From positions 855,249 through 919,248 of the forward strand of contig CP132909.1 in assembly GCA_031446125.1 (NCBI GenBank): a stretch of DNA of 64,000 nucleotides. Direction: 5' to 3'. A model generated the notes under the pieces. It worked only from the letters and a program-made list of their open reading frames with translations, had not been told where the DNA came from and did no database searches. A program made the translations under genes and the position numbers. Of this stretch, positions 28,455 through 38,056 are shown piece after piece; positions within the stretch are counted from its first letter, which is position 1; each line of letters begins with the position of its first letter. This DNA is from Arsenophonus sp031446125. GTDB lineage: Bacteria > Pseudomonadota > Gammaproteobacteria > Enterobacterales > Enterobacteriaceae.

Positions 28455-29468
28455 ATGCGTATTTTGGGTATAGAAACATCTTGTGATGAAACTGGTATTG
28501 CAATTTATGATGATGTTCTAGGTTTGTTGGCTAATCAAGTATACAGTCAAAAATTACATGTTGATTATGGTGGAGTGGTACCTGAGCTTGCTTCTAGAGA
28601 TCATCTGCGAAAAATAATTCCTTTAATTAAAGAAGCATTAAAAGAAGCATCTTTAGTCGGTACTGATATTAATGGCATTGCTTATACTGCAGGTCCAGGT
28701 TTAATTAGTGCTTTATTAGTGGGAGCAACAATAGGATGTTCATTAGCATTTGCATGGGGAGTACCTATTGTACCAGTAAATCACATGGAAGGACATTTAT
28801 TATCGACAATGTTAGAAAATAATAGTCCTAAATTTCCCTTTGTAGCATTGTTGGTATCTGGTGGTCATACTCAGTTAATTAATGCAATGGCTATTGGTAA
28901 ATATCAATTATTAGGTGAATCAATTGATGATGCTTCTGGTGAAGCTTTTGATAAAATAGCAAAATTATTAGGATTAGATTATCCTGGCGGTCCAGCACTT
29001 TCATTAGTGGCTAAAAAAGGAAAGTCTGGTCGTTTTTCTTTTCCTCGTCCCATGATAAATCATCCTGGATTAAATTTTAGTTTTTCAGGTTTAAAAACTT
29101 TTGTAGCTAATACAATTCGTAATAATGTTTTGGATGAACAAACAATTGCTGATATTGCTTATGAATTTGAAAATGCGATTGTAGATATATTAATAATAAA
29201 ATCTAAACGAGCTTTAGAAGCTACTGGTTTTAAACGTTTAGTTATGGCTGGTGGTGTAAGTGCGAATAATACTTTACGGATAAAAATGGCAGAATCTATA
29301 AAAAAAATTGGTGGAGAAGTGTTTTATTCTAGCCCAAAATTTTGTACTGATAATGGTGCAATGATAGCTTTAACTGGTATGTTACGTTTTAAAAATTCTA
29401 TAAATAATGTTATGGATATTACTGTAAAATCTCGTTGGCCTCTTACAGAACTATCGCCATTAGTTTAA
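28455..29468 (+). CDS. tsaD: tRNA N6-threonylcarbamoyladenosine transferase (t6A)
   Basis: Puts the threonylcarbamoyl group on A37 of ANN-decoding tRNAs, with TsaB, TsaE and TsaC. 337 residues, exactly as in E. coli. Starts MRILGIETSCDETG, with metal-binding His110 and His114 (NHMEGHLLS), ASHK-fold motifs VSGGHTQL, GEAFDKIAKLLGLDYPGGP and MAGGVSANNTLR, and FCTDNGAMIA near the end. Divergent from rpsU as in E. coli. The ribosome site is weak. Confidence 0.98.
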   Translation: MRILGIETSCDETGIAIYDDVLGLLANQVYSQKLHVDYGGVVPELASRDHLRKIIPLIKEALKEASLVGTDINGIAYTAGPGLISALLVGATIGCSLAFAWGVPIVPVNHMEGHLLSTMLENNSPKFPFVALLVSGGHTQLINAMAIGKYQLLGESIDDASGEAFDKIAKLLGLDYPGGPALSLVAKKGKSGRFSFPRPMINHPGLNFSFSGLKTFVANTIRNNVLDEQTIADIAYEFENAIVDILIIKSKRALEATGFKRLVMAGGVSANNTLRIKMAESIKKIGGEVFYSSPKFCTDNGAMIALTGMLRFKNSINNVMDITVKSRWPLTELSPLV

Positions 29469-29940
29469 AAGATTATTTAAAAAATTTTATTTTTATTAGG
29501 AATATAATTTTTTTGTGTATTTCTTTTTTTATTTTTTTATTTTATAGTATTTTAAATTAAAAATTATTAAAATATGATTATATATTTAACATTTAAATTT
29601 TTTAAAATTAAAGATTTTTAATTGATATAAATAAAATATTATTTTTATATATTTTTATTAAAATAAAAATATTAATATTAATTTTATTAAAAATAAATTA
29701 TTTTGACTTAAAGTTTATAAACTTATCAAATATGATATTGATTATATAAATTTATTTTTTTATGTAATCAAAATTATAAAAAACTATAATAAATTTAATA
29801 ACAAAAAAATATTGTTGTAAATATTATTTTTTAAATAATTAATTTTTATAAATTATATATTTTCATTATATAATTAATACTAAGTTTGATATTATTTTTA
29901 TAATAATAAATTTTATAATTTTTAAGATGAGAAATAAATA
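29469..29940. other. spacer at the former plsY position
   Basis: About 0.47 kb of extremely AT-rich DNA between tsaD and folB. In E. coli the ttd genes and plsY lie between them; no trace is visible. Confidence 0.6.
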
Positions 29941-30290
29941 ATGGATATTATATTTATTAAAGAATTAACAGTATTTACAACGATTGGTGTTTATGATTGG
30001 GAACAAACTATTAAACAAAAATTATTAATAGATATTAAAATTGGGTATGATAATCATTTGTTCAGTAAAAGTGATGATATAAAATATTTTATAGATTATG
30101 CTGAAATTTCTCAAATAGTTATTAAAAATATAGAAAAAAAAAATTTAAACTGATCGAGAGTGTTGCACAAGACATTGCCGATATTCTCTTGAATCAATTT
30201 GATATTTATTGGGTTTGCATTAAAGTGGTAAAATTAACTGCAATACCACAGGCTAAACAAGTTGGAGTAATTATTCAACGAAAAAAATAA
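29941..30290 (+). pseudogene. folB: dihydroneopterin aldolase, frameshifted in an A10 tract
   Basis: FolB cleaves dihydroneopterin in folate synthesis. The first part (MDIIFIKELTVFTTIGVYDWEQ) matches E. coli FolB well. At 30134-30143 a run of ten A puts the frame into an early stop after 70 residues. Read one frame over, the rest continues FKLIESVAQDIADILLN ... QVGVIIQRKK to a stop at 30288-30290, matching the E. coli C-terminus. Adding one A would restore a 116-residue protein. The second half is still recognisable, so the gene may be expressed through slippage at the A tract, as reported for other insect symbionts. bacA, expected between folB and cca, is gone; the two genes converge 38 bases apart. 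Confidence 0.85.
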
Positions 30291-30301
30291 CTGTATTATA
30301 T

Positions 30302-30339
30302 AGTAAGTTTTATTTTAAATAGTAAGTTTTATTTTAAAT
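30302..30339. repeat. perfect tandem duplication, 19 bp x 2, overlapping the cca end
   Basis: Unit AGTAAGTTTTATTTTAAAT at 30302-30320 and again at 30321-30339. The second copy contains the cca stop codon (minus strand) and its last codons. It fills most of the gap between the converging folB and cca genes. Confidence 0.95.
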
Positions 30340-31567
30340 TATTAATTTTTTTGTTTCTCCACCAAATATTTAATGTTTTAATACGTTGTCGAGTAATTTT
30401 ATCTTTCAATTCAGTACCTTTAATATTTTCTTGAATAATTTTTTTGAAAGATGTTGCTTGTGCTACTCTAAATGCTTCAAAAAAAAATTTTTTTTGTAAA
30501 TAAGTAAAATTCTTTTTTTTTGTTTTTTTATAAAAATCAGCTTCACATATTATTGCAAGTTGATTAATACGGTCTGGGTTTTTCCAGCTATTTATTTTGT
30601 CAAATAAATTAATAACATTTTCAGGTTCTAATTGATAAATGTGGTGAATATATTGGTGAAATTCAGCAACCAATTTCGCTAATTTTTTCATTTTGTTGGG
30701 AATACGTAATCTGTTACACATAGTTTCTATAAGAGGTATTCCTTTAATTCCATAATCGAAATTTTTCGGCCAATTTTCTTTAATAAATATTTTTCCAAAA
30801 TCATGACACAGTGCAGCGAATCGAGTGTCAATATTATCAGTTAATAATGCTGTTTTTTTTAAGGTATTCAGTGTGTGTACTCCAACATTTATTTCATTAT
30901 ATAAACTCTTTTCTTCTTGTATAGAAAAAAGTGTATTAATTTCTGGAAAAAGAATAGCTAAAGCACCGCAATTATATAAAACCTGAAAATAGATATCAGG
31001 AGAGCATGTTTGCAATGCTTTTTTTGTTTCAGACCATACCCTTTCAGCGCTAAGTGTTTCCAATTCATGTTGATTCACCATTTTTTTCATTAATTCTTCA
31101 GTTTCATATGCTATTTTAAATTTTTGTTTAGCTAGTTTAGCTGCAAAACGTGCGACTCGAAGTATTCTTAAAGGATCTTCTATAAAAGCATGAGATACAT
31201 GCCTCAATAAACGATTTTTTATATCTTCTTCACCATTATATGGATCAATAAGTTTTCCATTTTTATTTTTAGCAATCGCATTAATGCTGAGATCTCTTCG
31301 TAATAAATCATCTTCTATACTGATATTAGGTTTTGTATAACAAGAAAAACCAGTATAGCCTATTCCTATTTTTTTTTCTGTGCGAGCCAAGGCATATGCC
31401 TCATGTGTTTTTGGATGAAGAAATACAGGAAAATTTTTACCTACTTGTTGAAAACCTAATTTGATTAAATCATCTGGAGCGGCACCAACTACCACCCAAT
31501 CACGATCAGAAACTGGTAATCCTAATAGTTCATCTCTAACAGCACCTCCAACAAGATAAATTTTCAT
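30329..31567 (-). CDS. cca: CCA-adding enzyme / multifunctional tRNA nucleotidyltransferase
   Basis: Adds or repairs the 3' CCA of tRNAs. I place the start at 31567 because MKIYLVGGAVRDELLGL then matches E. coli, the length is 412 as in E. coli, and GGAG lies 9 bases upstream; a longer frame would add five residues. Class II nucleotidyltransferase head with GGAVRD and DRDW (Asp21, Asp23), RRDLSINA, and neck/body helices, then the enteric HD phosphohydrolase domain with His255-Asp256 (LCHDFGK). Essential here, since at least one tRNA in the window lacks encoded CCA. Position next to folB fits the enteric order with bacA deleted. Confidence 0.97.
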   Translation of the reverse strand: MKIYLVGGAVRDELLGLPVSDRDWVVVGAAPDDLIKLGFQQVGKNFPVFLHPKTHEAYALARTEKKIGIGYTGFSCYTKPNISIEDDLLRRDLSINAIAKNKNGKLIDPYNGEEDIKNRLLRHVSHAFIEDPLRILRVARFAAKLAKQKFKIAYETEELMKKMVNQHELETLSAERVWSETKKALQTCSPDIYFQVLYNCGALAILFPEINTLFSIQEEKSLYNEINVGVHTLNTLKKTALLTDNIDTRFAALCHDFGKIFIKENWPKNFDYGIKGIPLIETMCNRLRIPNKMKKLAKLVAEFHQYIHHIYQLEPENVINLFDKINSWKNPDRINQLAIICEADFYKKTKKKNFTYLQKKFFFEAFRVAQATSFKKIIQENIKGTELKDKITRQRIKTLNIWWRNKKINNLK

Positions 31568-33116
31568 AAGATAAAACTCCATATTATTGGATTCGTAATA
31601 TTTTTTATATTTTTTTTATTTTAACATTATTTTAATCTATTTTCTTATGAAGTATGTTAAATATTTTTTTTACTATTTTACTTATAATTAAATATTTTTA
31701 TTTTTAAATTTTTTTTATAATTATTTATATTTATTGATGTTACTGTAATTTTTCTTTAAAACTCTTTAGAGTTAAAATATTTTTATTTTGATTATATTTA
31801 TTTTAAATAAAATAAATATAATAAATAAAATAAATATAATTTGTAATTTTAATGTATTGGTTTGTAAGTTTTCTCTTTAAAAAACTGGTATATTATATAT
31901 TATATCGTATAATAATTATTAATATAGAATTTAAAATATAAATTAAGAGCATTCTTTTTTTATTCAAAGATACGTTTTTATTATTTTATTTTTGTGATTT
32001 TATTTCATGATAAATTTTCTGTAAAAAATGAAAAATACATATCTTCATAGTACAAATTGTATTTGTTTTATTTGATCTTTTTTAATTTTTGTATATAATT
32101 TTGAATTATATTTTGCATATAAAATATATTGTAATTATTTTTAATTTTTTTTTAAAAATCGCTAAATATGTAAAAAATATTATTTATCTATTAAATATTT
32201 TTTATAAAATTATAAAGAAATCCGATGCATAAATTCATAATTTTTTTGGTGCATAACTTGAAATGATAATGTATGATTATTTAAGTAAAATGTATAATTT
32301 ATAGAAAAGTTAAGCAGATATCAGTTATAATTAAATATTAAAAAAGTAAATATCTTATCAAAATAAGATATTTAAAAAATTATTTTCATAAAAAATTAAC
32401 TATTAATTTGTATTTACTGCTTTATTGCTGTAAAGGTTAATTCTTTTTTAAAAAATCATCTTTTGTATTATTTTAATCATATAATATGTAATAGATATAT
32501 TGAAATTTTAAAAATTTAGTGATCAAAATTTTAAATTAAATATATCAAATAATTTTGATTGTTATTTTTTCTTTTTGTGATTTTTTAAAATTCGACATTT
32601 TATTTTAAAAATAAAATATCATTCATTTAAAAATATTATAAAGCCATTACTAAAAATATATTCAAAATAATGCAAAAATCTTTGACTTTTTAAAAGAATT
32701 ATCTTGTTTTCTTGCTTAAGAAATTCTTAGAAATTAATCCAATAATCTTTGCTACGTAATTTTTATAGAGAATTAAGAAGATTTTTTTAAATTTCTCATT
32801 TATTCATAAAATTAAATTTATACTAAAAAATATTTGAGATTGGGCAGTACTTTTTAAAATATACTGCAGTAGATTGGAAATACTATTGATAATTTTTTAT
32901 AAATTTTTTTTCTATAACTCAATGAATTAATCTTTATTTTTATCACTATGAAAAAATTGACGAATAATTTTAAAAAAATTTAGATTTATTATTAATATTT
33001 TATTATATTACGTTTCAAAATATTTAAATACTGTTTTGTTTCATAAAAATAATAGCAAAATTTATATATTTCTATTTGGTTAGAAATTATATTGATTAAT
33101 AGGTAAAAAAAATGAT
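31568..33116. other. AT-rich spacer between cca and dnaB
   Basis: About 1.5 kb with no intact gene. It holds an 18-base tandem duplication (31805-31840). On the minus strand around 32690-32910 fragments such as AKIIG and LKSTAQ hint at a worn-out qorA, the gene that sits divergent to dnaB in E. coli; this is weak. The dnaB promoter should lie near the right end. Confidence 0.5.
31805..31840. repeat. perfect tandem duplication, 18 bp x 2
   Basis: AAATAAAATAAATATAAT at 31805-31822 and 31823-31840. Low complexity, A/T only. Confidence 0.9.
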
Positions 33117-34526
33117 ATGGTAAAAAAGTATTCTGAAAAAACTGTATTTATTGGTCGAAATGATCACCAAATGGAAGGATTAAAAGTACCACCTTATTCT
33201 TTAGAAGCTGAGCAATCTGTGCTTGGTGGTCTGATGTTAGATAACGAACGTTGGGAAAATGTATCTGAGCGTTTAACAAATGCAGATTTTTTTAGTCGAT
33301 TACATCGTATTATTTTTTCTGAAATGCAATGTCTTTTAGAAAACAATCAACCAATAGATTTAATTACCTTATCTGAATCTTTAGAACAAAAAGGGAAATT
33401 AGACGCAATAGGAGGATTTGGGTATTTAGCTGAATTGGCTAAAAATACCCCTAGTGTGGCTAATATTAACGCTTATGCTGATATTGTACGTGAGCGTGCC
33501 GTTGTTCGTGAGATGATTGCGGTAGCAAATGAAATTGCCGATGCAGGTTATAATTCTCAAGGTAAAAGTAGTGAAGAATTATTAGATTTAGCTGAATCAC
33601 TGGTCTTTCAGATTGCTGAAAGTCGAGTTAATAAAAACGATGGTCCTAAAGGGATTGAAAAAATTTTATCTGAAACCGTAAAAAAAATTGAGCAACTTTA
33701 TCAACAACCGCATGATGGTGTGACAGGTATATCTACTGGTTATCAAGATCTTGATAAAAAAACTGCAGGATTACAAAATTCTGATTTAATTATTGTTGCT
33801 GCACGTCCTTCAATGGGTAAAACTACTTTTGCTATGAATTTATGTGAACACGCTGCGATGACAGAAGAAAAACCAGTATTGATTTTTAGTTTGGAAATGC
33901 CAGCTAATCAAATTATGATGCGTATGTTAGCTTCTCTTTCTCGGGTTGACCAAACTCGTATTCGAACTGGTCAACTTAACGATGAAGATTGGGCACGAAT
34001 ATCTAGTACGATGAGTATTTTGATGGAAAAGCGTAATGTTTACATTGATGATTCATCAGCATTAACGCCAACAGCGGTTCGTTCACGCGCTCGCCGTATT
34101 TATCGAGAAAATGGTGGGTTAAGTTTAATTATGATTGATTATTTGCAGTTAATGCGTATTCCTTCTATGTCTGAACATCGTACTCTTGAAATTGCTGAGA
34201 TTTCACGTTCGTTAAAATCATTAGCAAAAGAATTACAAATACCTGTTATTGCATTATCACAACTTAATCGCGGTTTAGAACAAAGAGCAGATAAAAAACC
34301 TGTTAATTCAGATTTAAGAGAATCTGGTTCTATTGAACAAGATGCTGATTTAATTATGTTTATATATAGAGATGAGGTTTATAATAATAATTCAGATCTT
34401 AAAGGAATTGCAGAAATTATTATTGGGAAACAACGTAATGGACCAATTGGAACTATACGTCTTACTTTTAACGGACAATGGTCACGTTTTGATAATTATG
34501 CGGAATCATTTTATTATGATAAATAA
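33117..34526 (+). CDS. dnaB: replicative DNA helicase
   Basis: Hexameric 5'-3' helicase of the replication fork; 469 residues (471 in E. coli). The N-terminal domain (about 22-125, VPPYSLEAEQSVLGGLMLD) binds primase; a linker helix follows; the RecA-like domain has Walker A ARPSMGKTT (229-237), the LIMIDYLQLM Walker B and the arginine-finger region near QRNGPIGT. Very strongly conserved except for the first 20 residues. AGGT lies 12 bases ahead of the ATG. alr follows 23 bases after, as in E. coli. Confidence 0.98.
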   Translation: MVKKYSEKTVFIGRNDHQMEGLKVPPYSLEAEQSVLGGLMLDNERWENVSERLTNADFFSRLHRIIFSEMQCLLENNQPIDLITLSESLEQKGKLDAIGGFGYLAELAKNTPSVANINAYADIVRERAVVREMIAVANEIADAGYNSQGKSSEELLDLAESLVFQIAESRVNKNDGPKGIEKILSETVKKIEQLYQQPHDGVTGISTGYQDLDKKTAGLQNSDLIIVAARPSMGKTTFAMNLCEHAAMTEEKPVLIFSLEMPANQIMMRMLASLSRVDQTRIRTGQLNDEDWARISSTMSILMEKRNVYIDDSSALTPTAVRSRARRIYRENGGLSLIMIDYLQLMRIPSMSEHRTLEIAEISRSLKSLAKELQIPVIALSQLNRGLEQRADKKPVNSDLRESGSIEQDADLIMFIYRDEVYNNNSDLKGIAEIIIGKQRNGPIGTIRLTFNGQWSRFDNYAESFYYDK

Positions 34527-34549
34527 TTTATATAAAATATCTAATTAAT

Positions 34550-35659
34550 ATGAATGTGATGAAATTAGCAACTGCTATTATCGACCGCTCTTCTTTGTGT
34601 CATAATATAAACAGAGTACGAGAAATTGTTCCAAAGAGTCGTTTAATTGCTATAGTTAAAGCTAATGCTTATGGACATGGTTTATTAAAAACTGCTGTTG
34701 CAATAGAAAATTTTATAGATTGTTTTGGTGTTGCTCGTATTACTGAAGCAATAGAATTACGTAAATATGGGATAAAAAAATCCATTTTATTGTTGGAAGG
34801 TTTTTTTGATCAATCAGAATTATTTCTTATAATTAAAAATAAAATTGATGTTGTCATACATAGTATTGAACAACTTCATAATATAGAAAAACTTAAAATT
34901 TTTAAAGAAAATGAAATTAAAAATGTTGTAAAAGTTTGGATGAAATTAGATACTGGAATGCATCGGTTAGGAATAAGGCCAGAAGAAGGAACAAAATTTT
35001 ATAATCGTTTAATGGAATGTTGTCATATTAAAAAACCTATTAATATTATCAGTCATTTTTATCAAGCAGATAATCCAGAATTTCCTATAGCTACAAATCA
35101 ACAATTAGCATGTTTTAATTCTTTTGTAAAAGATAAACCAGGTGAAAAATCTATTGCTGCTTCTTCTGGTATTTTATTTTGGCCTGAATCGTATTTTGAT
35201 TGGGTTCGGATTGGTATTATAATGTATGGATCTTCACCAAAAAAAGGAAAGAACGGAAAAGATTTTGGTTTCTTACCGGCTATGACACTAAAATCTAATT
35301 TGATTGCTATTCGTAAACATCACGCTGGAGAAACAGCGGGTTATCATGGTATTTGGCTTTGTAGTTATGATACTACCCTTGGAGTAGTAGCTATTGGTTA
35401 TGGTGATGGATATCCAGGGAATGCTCCTCAAGGTACGCCAGTTTTGATTAATGGACGTAGAGTACCTATTGTCGGCAAAGTTTCTATGGATATGATATTG
35501 GTAGATTTAGGAAGAAATACTAATGATAAAGTTGGTGATGAGGTTATTATATGGGGTAATTTATTGCCTGTTGAAGAAATAGCATCGTATGTTCAACTTA
35601 GTAATTATGAATTATTAACAAAATTAACTGCTCGTGTTAAAATAGAACATTTAGATTAA
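34550..35659 (+). CDS. alr: alanine racemase
   Basis: PLP enzyme that makes D-alanine for peptidoglycan. 369 residues from this start; an ATG three codons later (34559, MKLATAIIDRSSL) aligns best with the E. coli N-terminus and may be the real start. PLP-binding lysine is Lys37 (IVKANAYGHG); the PLP-contacting and catalytic regions KLDTGMHRLG, SHF, WVRIGIIMYG and AIGYGDGYPG are present, with the second catalytic Tyr in the latter. Retention with ispD/ispF and nlpD suggests the cell still makes a peptidoglycan wall. dnaB-alr adjacency is enteric. Confidence 0.97.
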   Translation: MNVMKLATAIIDRSSLCHNINRVREIVPKSRLIAIVKANAYGHGLLKTAVAIENFIDCFGVARITEAIELRKYGIKKSILLLEGFFDQSELFLIIKNKIDVVIHSIEQLHNIEKLKIFKENEIKNVVKVWMKLDTGMHRLGIRPEEGTKFYNRLMECCHIKKPINIISHFYQADNPEFPIATNQQLACFNSFVKDKPGEKSIAASSGILFWPESYFDWVRIGIIMYGSSPKKGKNGKDFGFLPAMTLKSNLIAIRKHHAGETAGYHGIWLCSYDTTLGVVAIGYGDGYPGNAPQGTPVLINGRRVPIVGKVSMDMILVDLGRNTNDKVGDEVIIWGNLLPVEEIASYVQLSNYELLTKLTARVKIEHLD

Positions 35660-35916
35660 GCAATTAAAATATTTTTTTTAAAAAATTTAATATTAGATTA
35701 ATATTAATCATATTTTTTTAGTTTTTTGACATTTACAGTATGTAATATCAAAAATATATTTTTATTAATCTGCAGTAAATAATAAAAACTATTTTATAGT
35801 TTTATTTAAAAAATAGATTTCATGTAAAAAAAATATTTTTAAACAAGAAAATAAAATTTATAATTGTTTACTTTTTTTTTGAGTACATAAATATTAATAG
35901 GTATTTGTACGAGTAT

Positions 35917-36462
35917 TTAAAATGGAATATCATCATCAAAATCTATTAATGTTTCCTTATTATTTTCTTTATTAGTTGATTCAGTTACGGTTTCAGATAG
36001 CACAAAAGGTTCTTTTGCTGCTTTGCTATTTATTTCTTCGGATTTATTTTCTTGAATTGTTTTTAGATGATTAATTTTATTATTTTGTGAGGTTTCTTCT
36101 GCATTTAGATGCACGCGGTTACCTAACATTTGAAGTGTACCTGTAACGTTTACTATTACTTCAGTATTATAGCGATCTTGTCCATTTTGATCTTGCCATT
36201 TGCGAGTTTGTAATGATCCTTCTATGTAAATTTGTGAACCTTTACGTAAATATTCGCTTGCTATTTCTGCAAGTTTGCCAAAAATGACTATGCGGTGCCA
36301 CTCCGTTTTTTCGCGTATGTTGCCAGTTTGTTTATCACGCCAACTTTCAGAGGTTGCTAGTGTTAAATTTGCAACCATACCTCCATTTGGCATATAACGA
36401 ATTTCTGGATCTTGTCCTAAATTACCAATTAATATGACTTTATTCACACCTCTATTGCTCAT
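35917..36462 (-). CDS. ssb: single-stranded DNA-binding protein
   Basis: Binds single-stranded DNA during replication and repair. I set the start at 36462 (MSNRGVNKVILIGNLGQDPE) since it matches the SSB N-terminus and has AAGGAG about ten bases upstream; a frame 15 codons longer exists but is not family-like. 181 residues: OB fold (about 1-112) with RYMPNGG, EWHRIVIFGKLAE and EYLRKGSQIYIEG; a linker rich in Asn/Glu/Lys in place of the usual Gly/Gln; and an intact acidic tip DFDDDIPF that recruits partner enzymes. uvrA, its usual divergent neighbour, is not present. Confidence 0.97.
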   Translation of the reverse strand: MSNRGVNKVILIGNLGQDPEIRYMPNGGMVANLTLATSESWRDKQTGNIREKTEWHRIVIFGKLAEIASEYLRKGSQIYIEGSLQTRKWQDQNGQDRYNTEVIVNVTGTLQMLGNRVHLNAEETSQNNKINHLKTIQENKSEEINSKAAKEPFVLSETVTESTNKENNKETLIDFDDDIPF

Positions 36463-37351
36463 TATATGTATACTCCTTGATAAATTTATGTTGTTTAAAT
36501 TTTGCAATTGATCTTTAATATATAAAATATTATTTTTTTAATATTTGACTATGTTTTTAAAATTTTTATTTAATTTTCAGTAATTTTAAAATTTTAACTT
36601 TCTTTATTCAAAAAAAAGATAATAGTGTATAGTTTTTTTTATGAATGTTATCTTTATTTTTTTAATTTAAAATTATATCATGATTTAAACATTCTATATA
36701 AATATTTCAATATATTTTTTATGAAATTATTAAAAAAGTTTTTTATAATGATTGTTTTTTATGCAAAATTAGATTTTTTTGAAATAAATATTAAAAAAAT
36801 TTGATTATTTTGAAAGTGTGATATTTTATGATTATTTTATAATTGATTAAAAACTAAATAAGAATAAATATATTTTATAAAATCAATTAATATTATTATA
36901 AAAATAAGTTTATGATTTTTATATATTAATTAAAAAATTTTAACAATTATAATAAATTATATGAAATGATTATTTAAAAATTTTATTTGATAATTTTTCA
37001 ATAAAGCAGCAAAATTTTATATTATTTAAATATAAATTGTTATTAAAAAATATTATTTTATACTATAATATTATATATCAAAAAATAATATGATTCTATA
37101 TAATCATTGTATTTTAATATTTTATATAAAGATTATGTATATAAATTAAAATAATTATTTTTGTGTTCTTTTTATAGAAAAAATAGAAAATATAATTGAT
37201 TTTTTGTAATCATAGTTTTTATCTAAAATTTAATAAAATTTAGGGTTCTTAGAACAATATTAAAATATTTTTATTAATACATTTTTTAAAAAATATGTTT
37301 TTGATATTGTAAATATAGGAGAATTAAACAGATAATTTATTTCTAATTTCA
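36463..37351. other. AT-rich spacer, no gene seen
   Basis: About 0.9 kb between the start of ssb and the end of fre, both leftward. It should hold the ssb promoter. In E. coli uvrA lies divergently from ssb, but no UvrA motif is visible. Confidence 0.6.
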
Positions 37352-38056
37352 TTAAAGAAATTCAAATGCATCTCCATAAAAATATTTAGAAATTGCTTCT
37401 CTTTCATTACAAAAATATTCTCTAGCAATTTTAGCCATTTCAAATGGACCAGCAATATAAATTTCATATTGAGTAAGTTTATTAAAATCATTCATTACAG
37501 CATTTAATACTTTACCTCTGCGTCCTTTCCAATGTGAGACGAATTCTTCAATTACAAAAATAATTTTTACAGTAGAATATTTTTTTGAAAGATATTGTAA
37601 TTCATTTAAATAATATAAATTTTCTAATTTTCGGCTACCCCAATAAAAAGTAATGTCCCTACGGGGGTTTTCTTTTAATGCAGCGTATAAAATAGACCTA
37701 GTATAAGAAAACCCCGTTCCTCCTGTAATAATAATCATAGGTTTTTTGCTTCCTTCACGGAACCAAGCTTTTCCATACGGTATATCAATATTAATATTGT
37801 TTTTTTTATAAATTAGTTTTATTATTTTTATGCCATATAAATGAAATTTTGATGCATTGATATGTAATTCAATAGTTTTTTTTTCTGAAGGAATTGAGGC
37901 TATTGAAAATGGTCTTTGGTTATATTGATCCATAATAAGCATCAAATATTGACCAGCGCGAAATGAAAATTTACCGTGAGGTAATAATAAAACTCTATAG
38001 ATAGCAGTATTATTAATAGATTTTATAGATAGAACTTTGCATTTTAATTTAGTCAT
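37352..38056 (-). CDS. fre: NAD(P)H-flavin reductase
   Basis: Reduces free flavins with NAD(P)H; in E. coli it can also supply electrons for ferric iron reduction and, indirectly, ribonucleotide reductase activation. 234 residues (233 in E. coli). Ferredoxin-NADP reductase fold: flavin-binding RPFSIAS (48-54), nucleotide-binding GGTGFSY (112-118), and a C-terminal AGPFEMAKIAREYFC ... YFYGDAFEF matching E. coli. Starts 8 bases inside the end of ubiD, as part of a two-gene operon ubiD-fre, the enteric order. In enterics fadAB follow on the far side; they are gone. Confidence 0.96.
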   Translation of the reverse strand: MTKLKCKVLSIKSINNTAIYRVLLLPHGKFSFRAGQYLMLIMDQYNQRPFSIASIPSEKKTIELHINASKFHLYGIKIIKLIYKKNNINIDIPYGKAWFREGSKKPMIIITGGTGFSYTRSILYAALKENPRRDITFYWGSRKLENLYYLNELQYLSKKYSTVKIIFVIEEFVSHWKGRRGKVLNAVMNDFNKLTQYEIYIAGPFEMAKIAREYFCNEREAISKYFYGDAFEFL

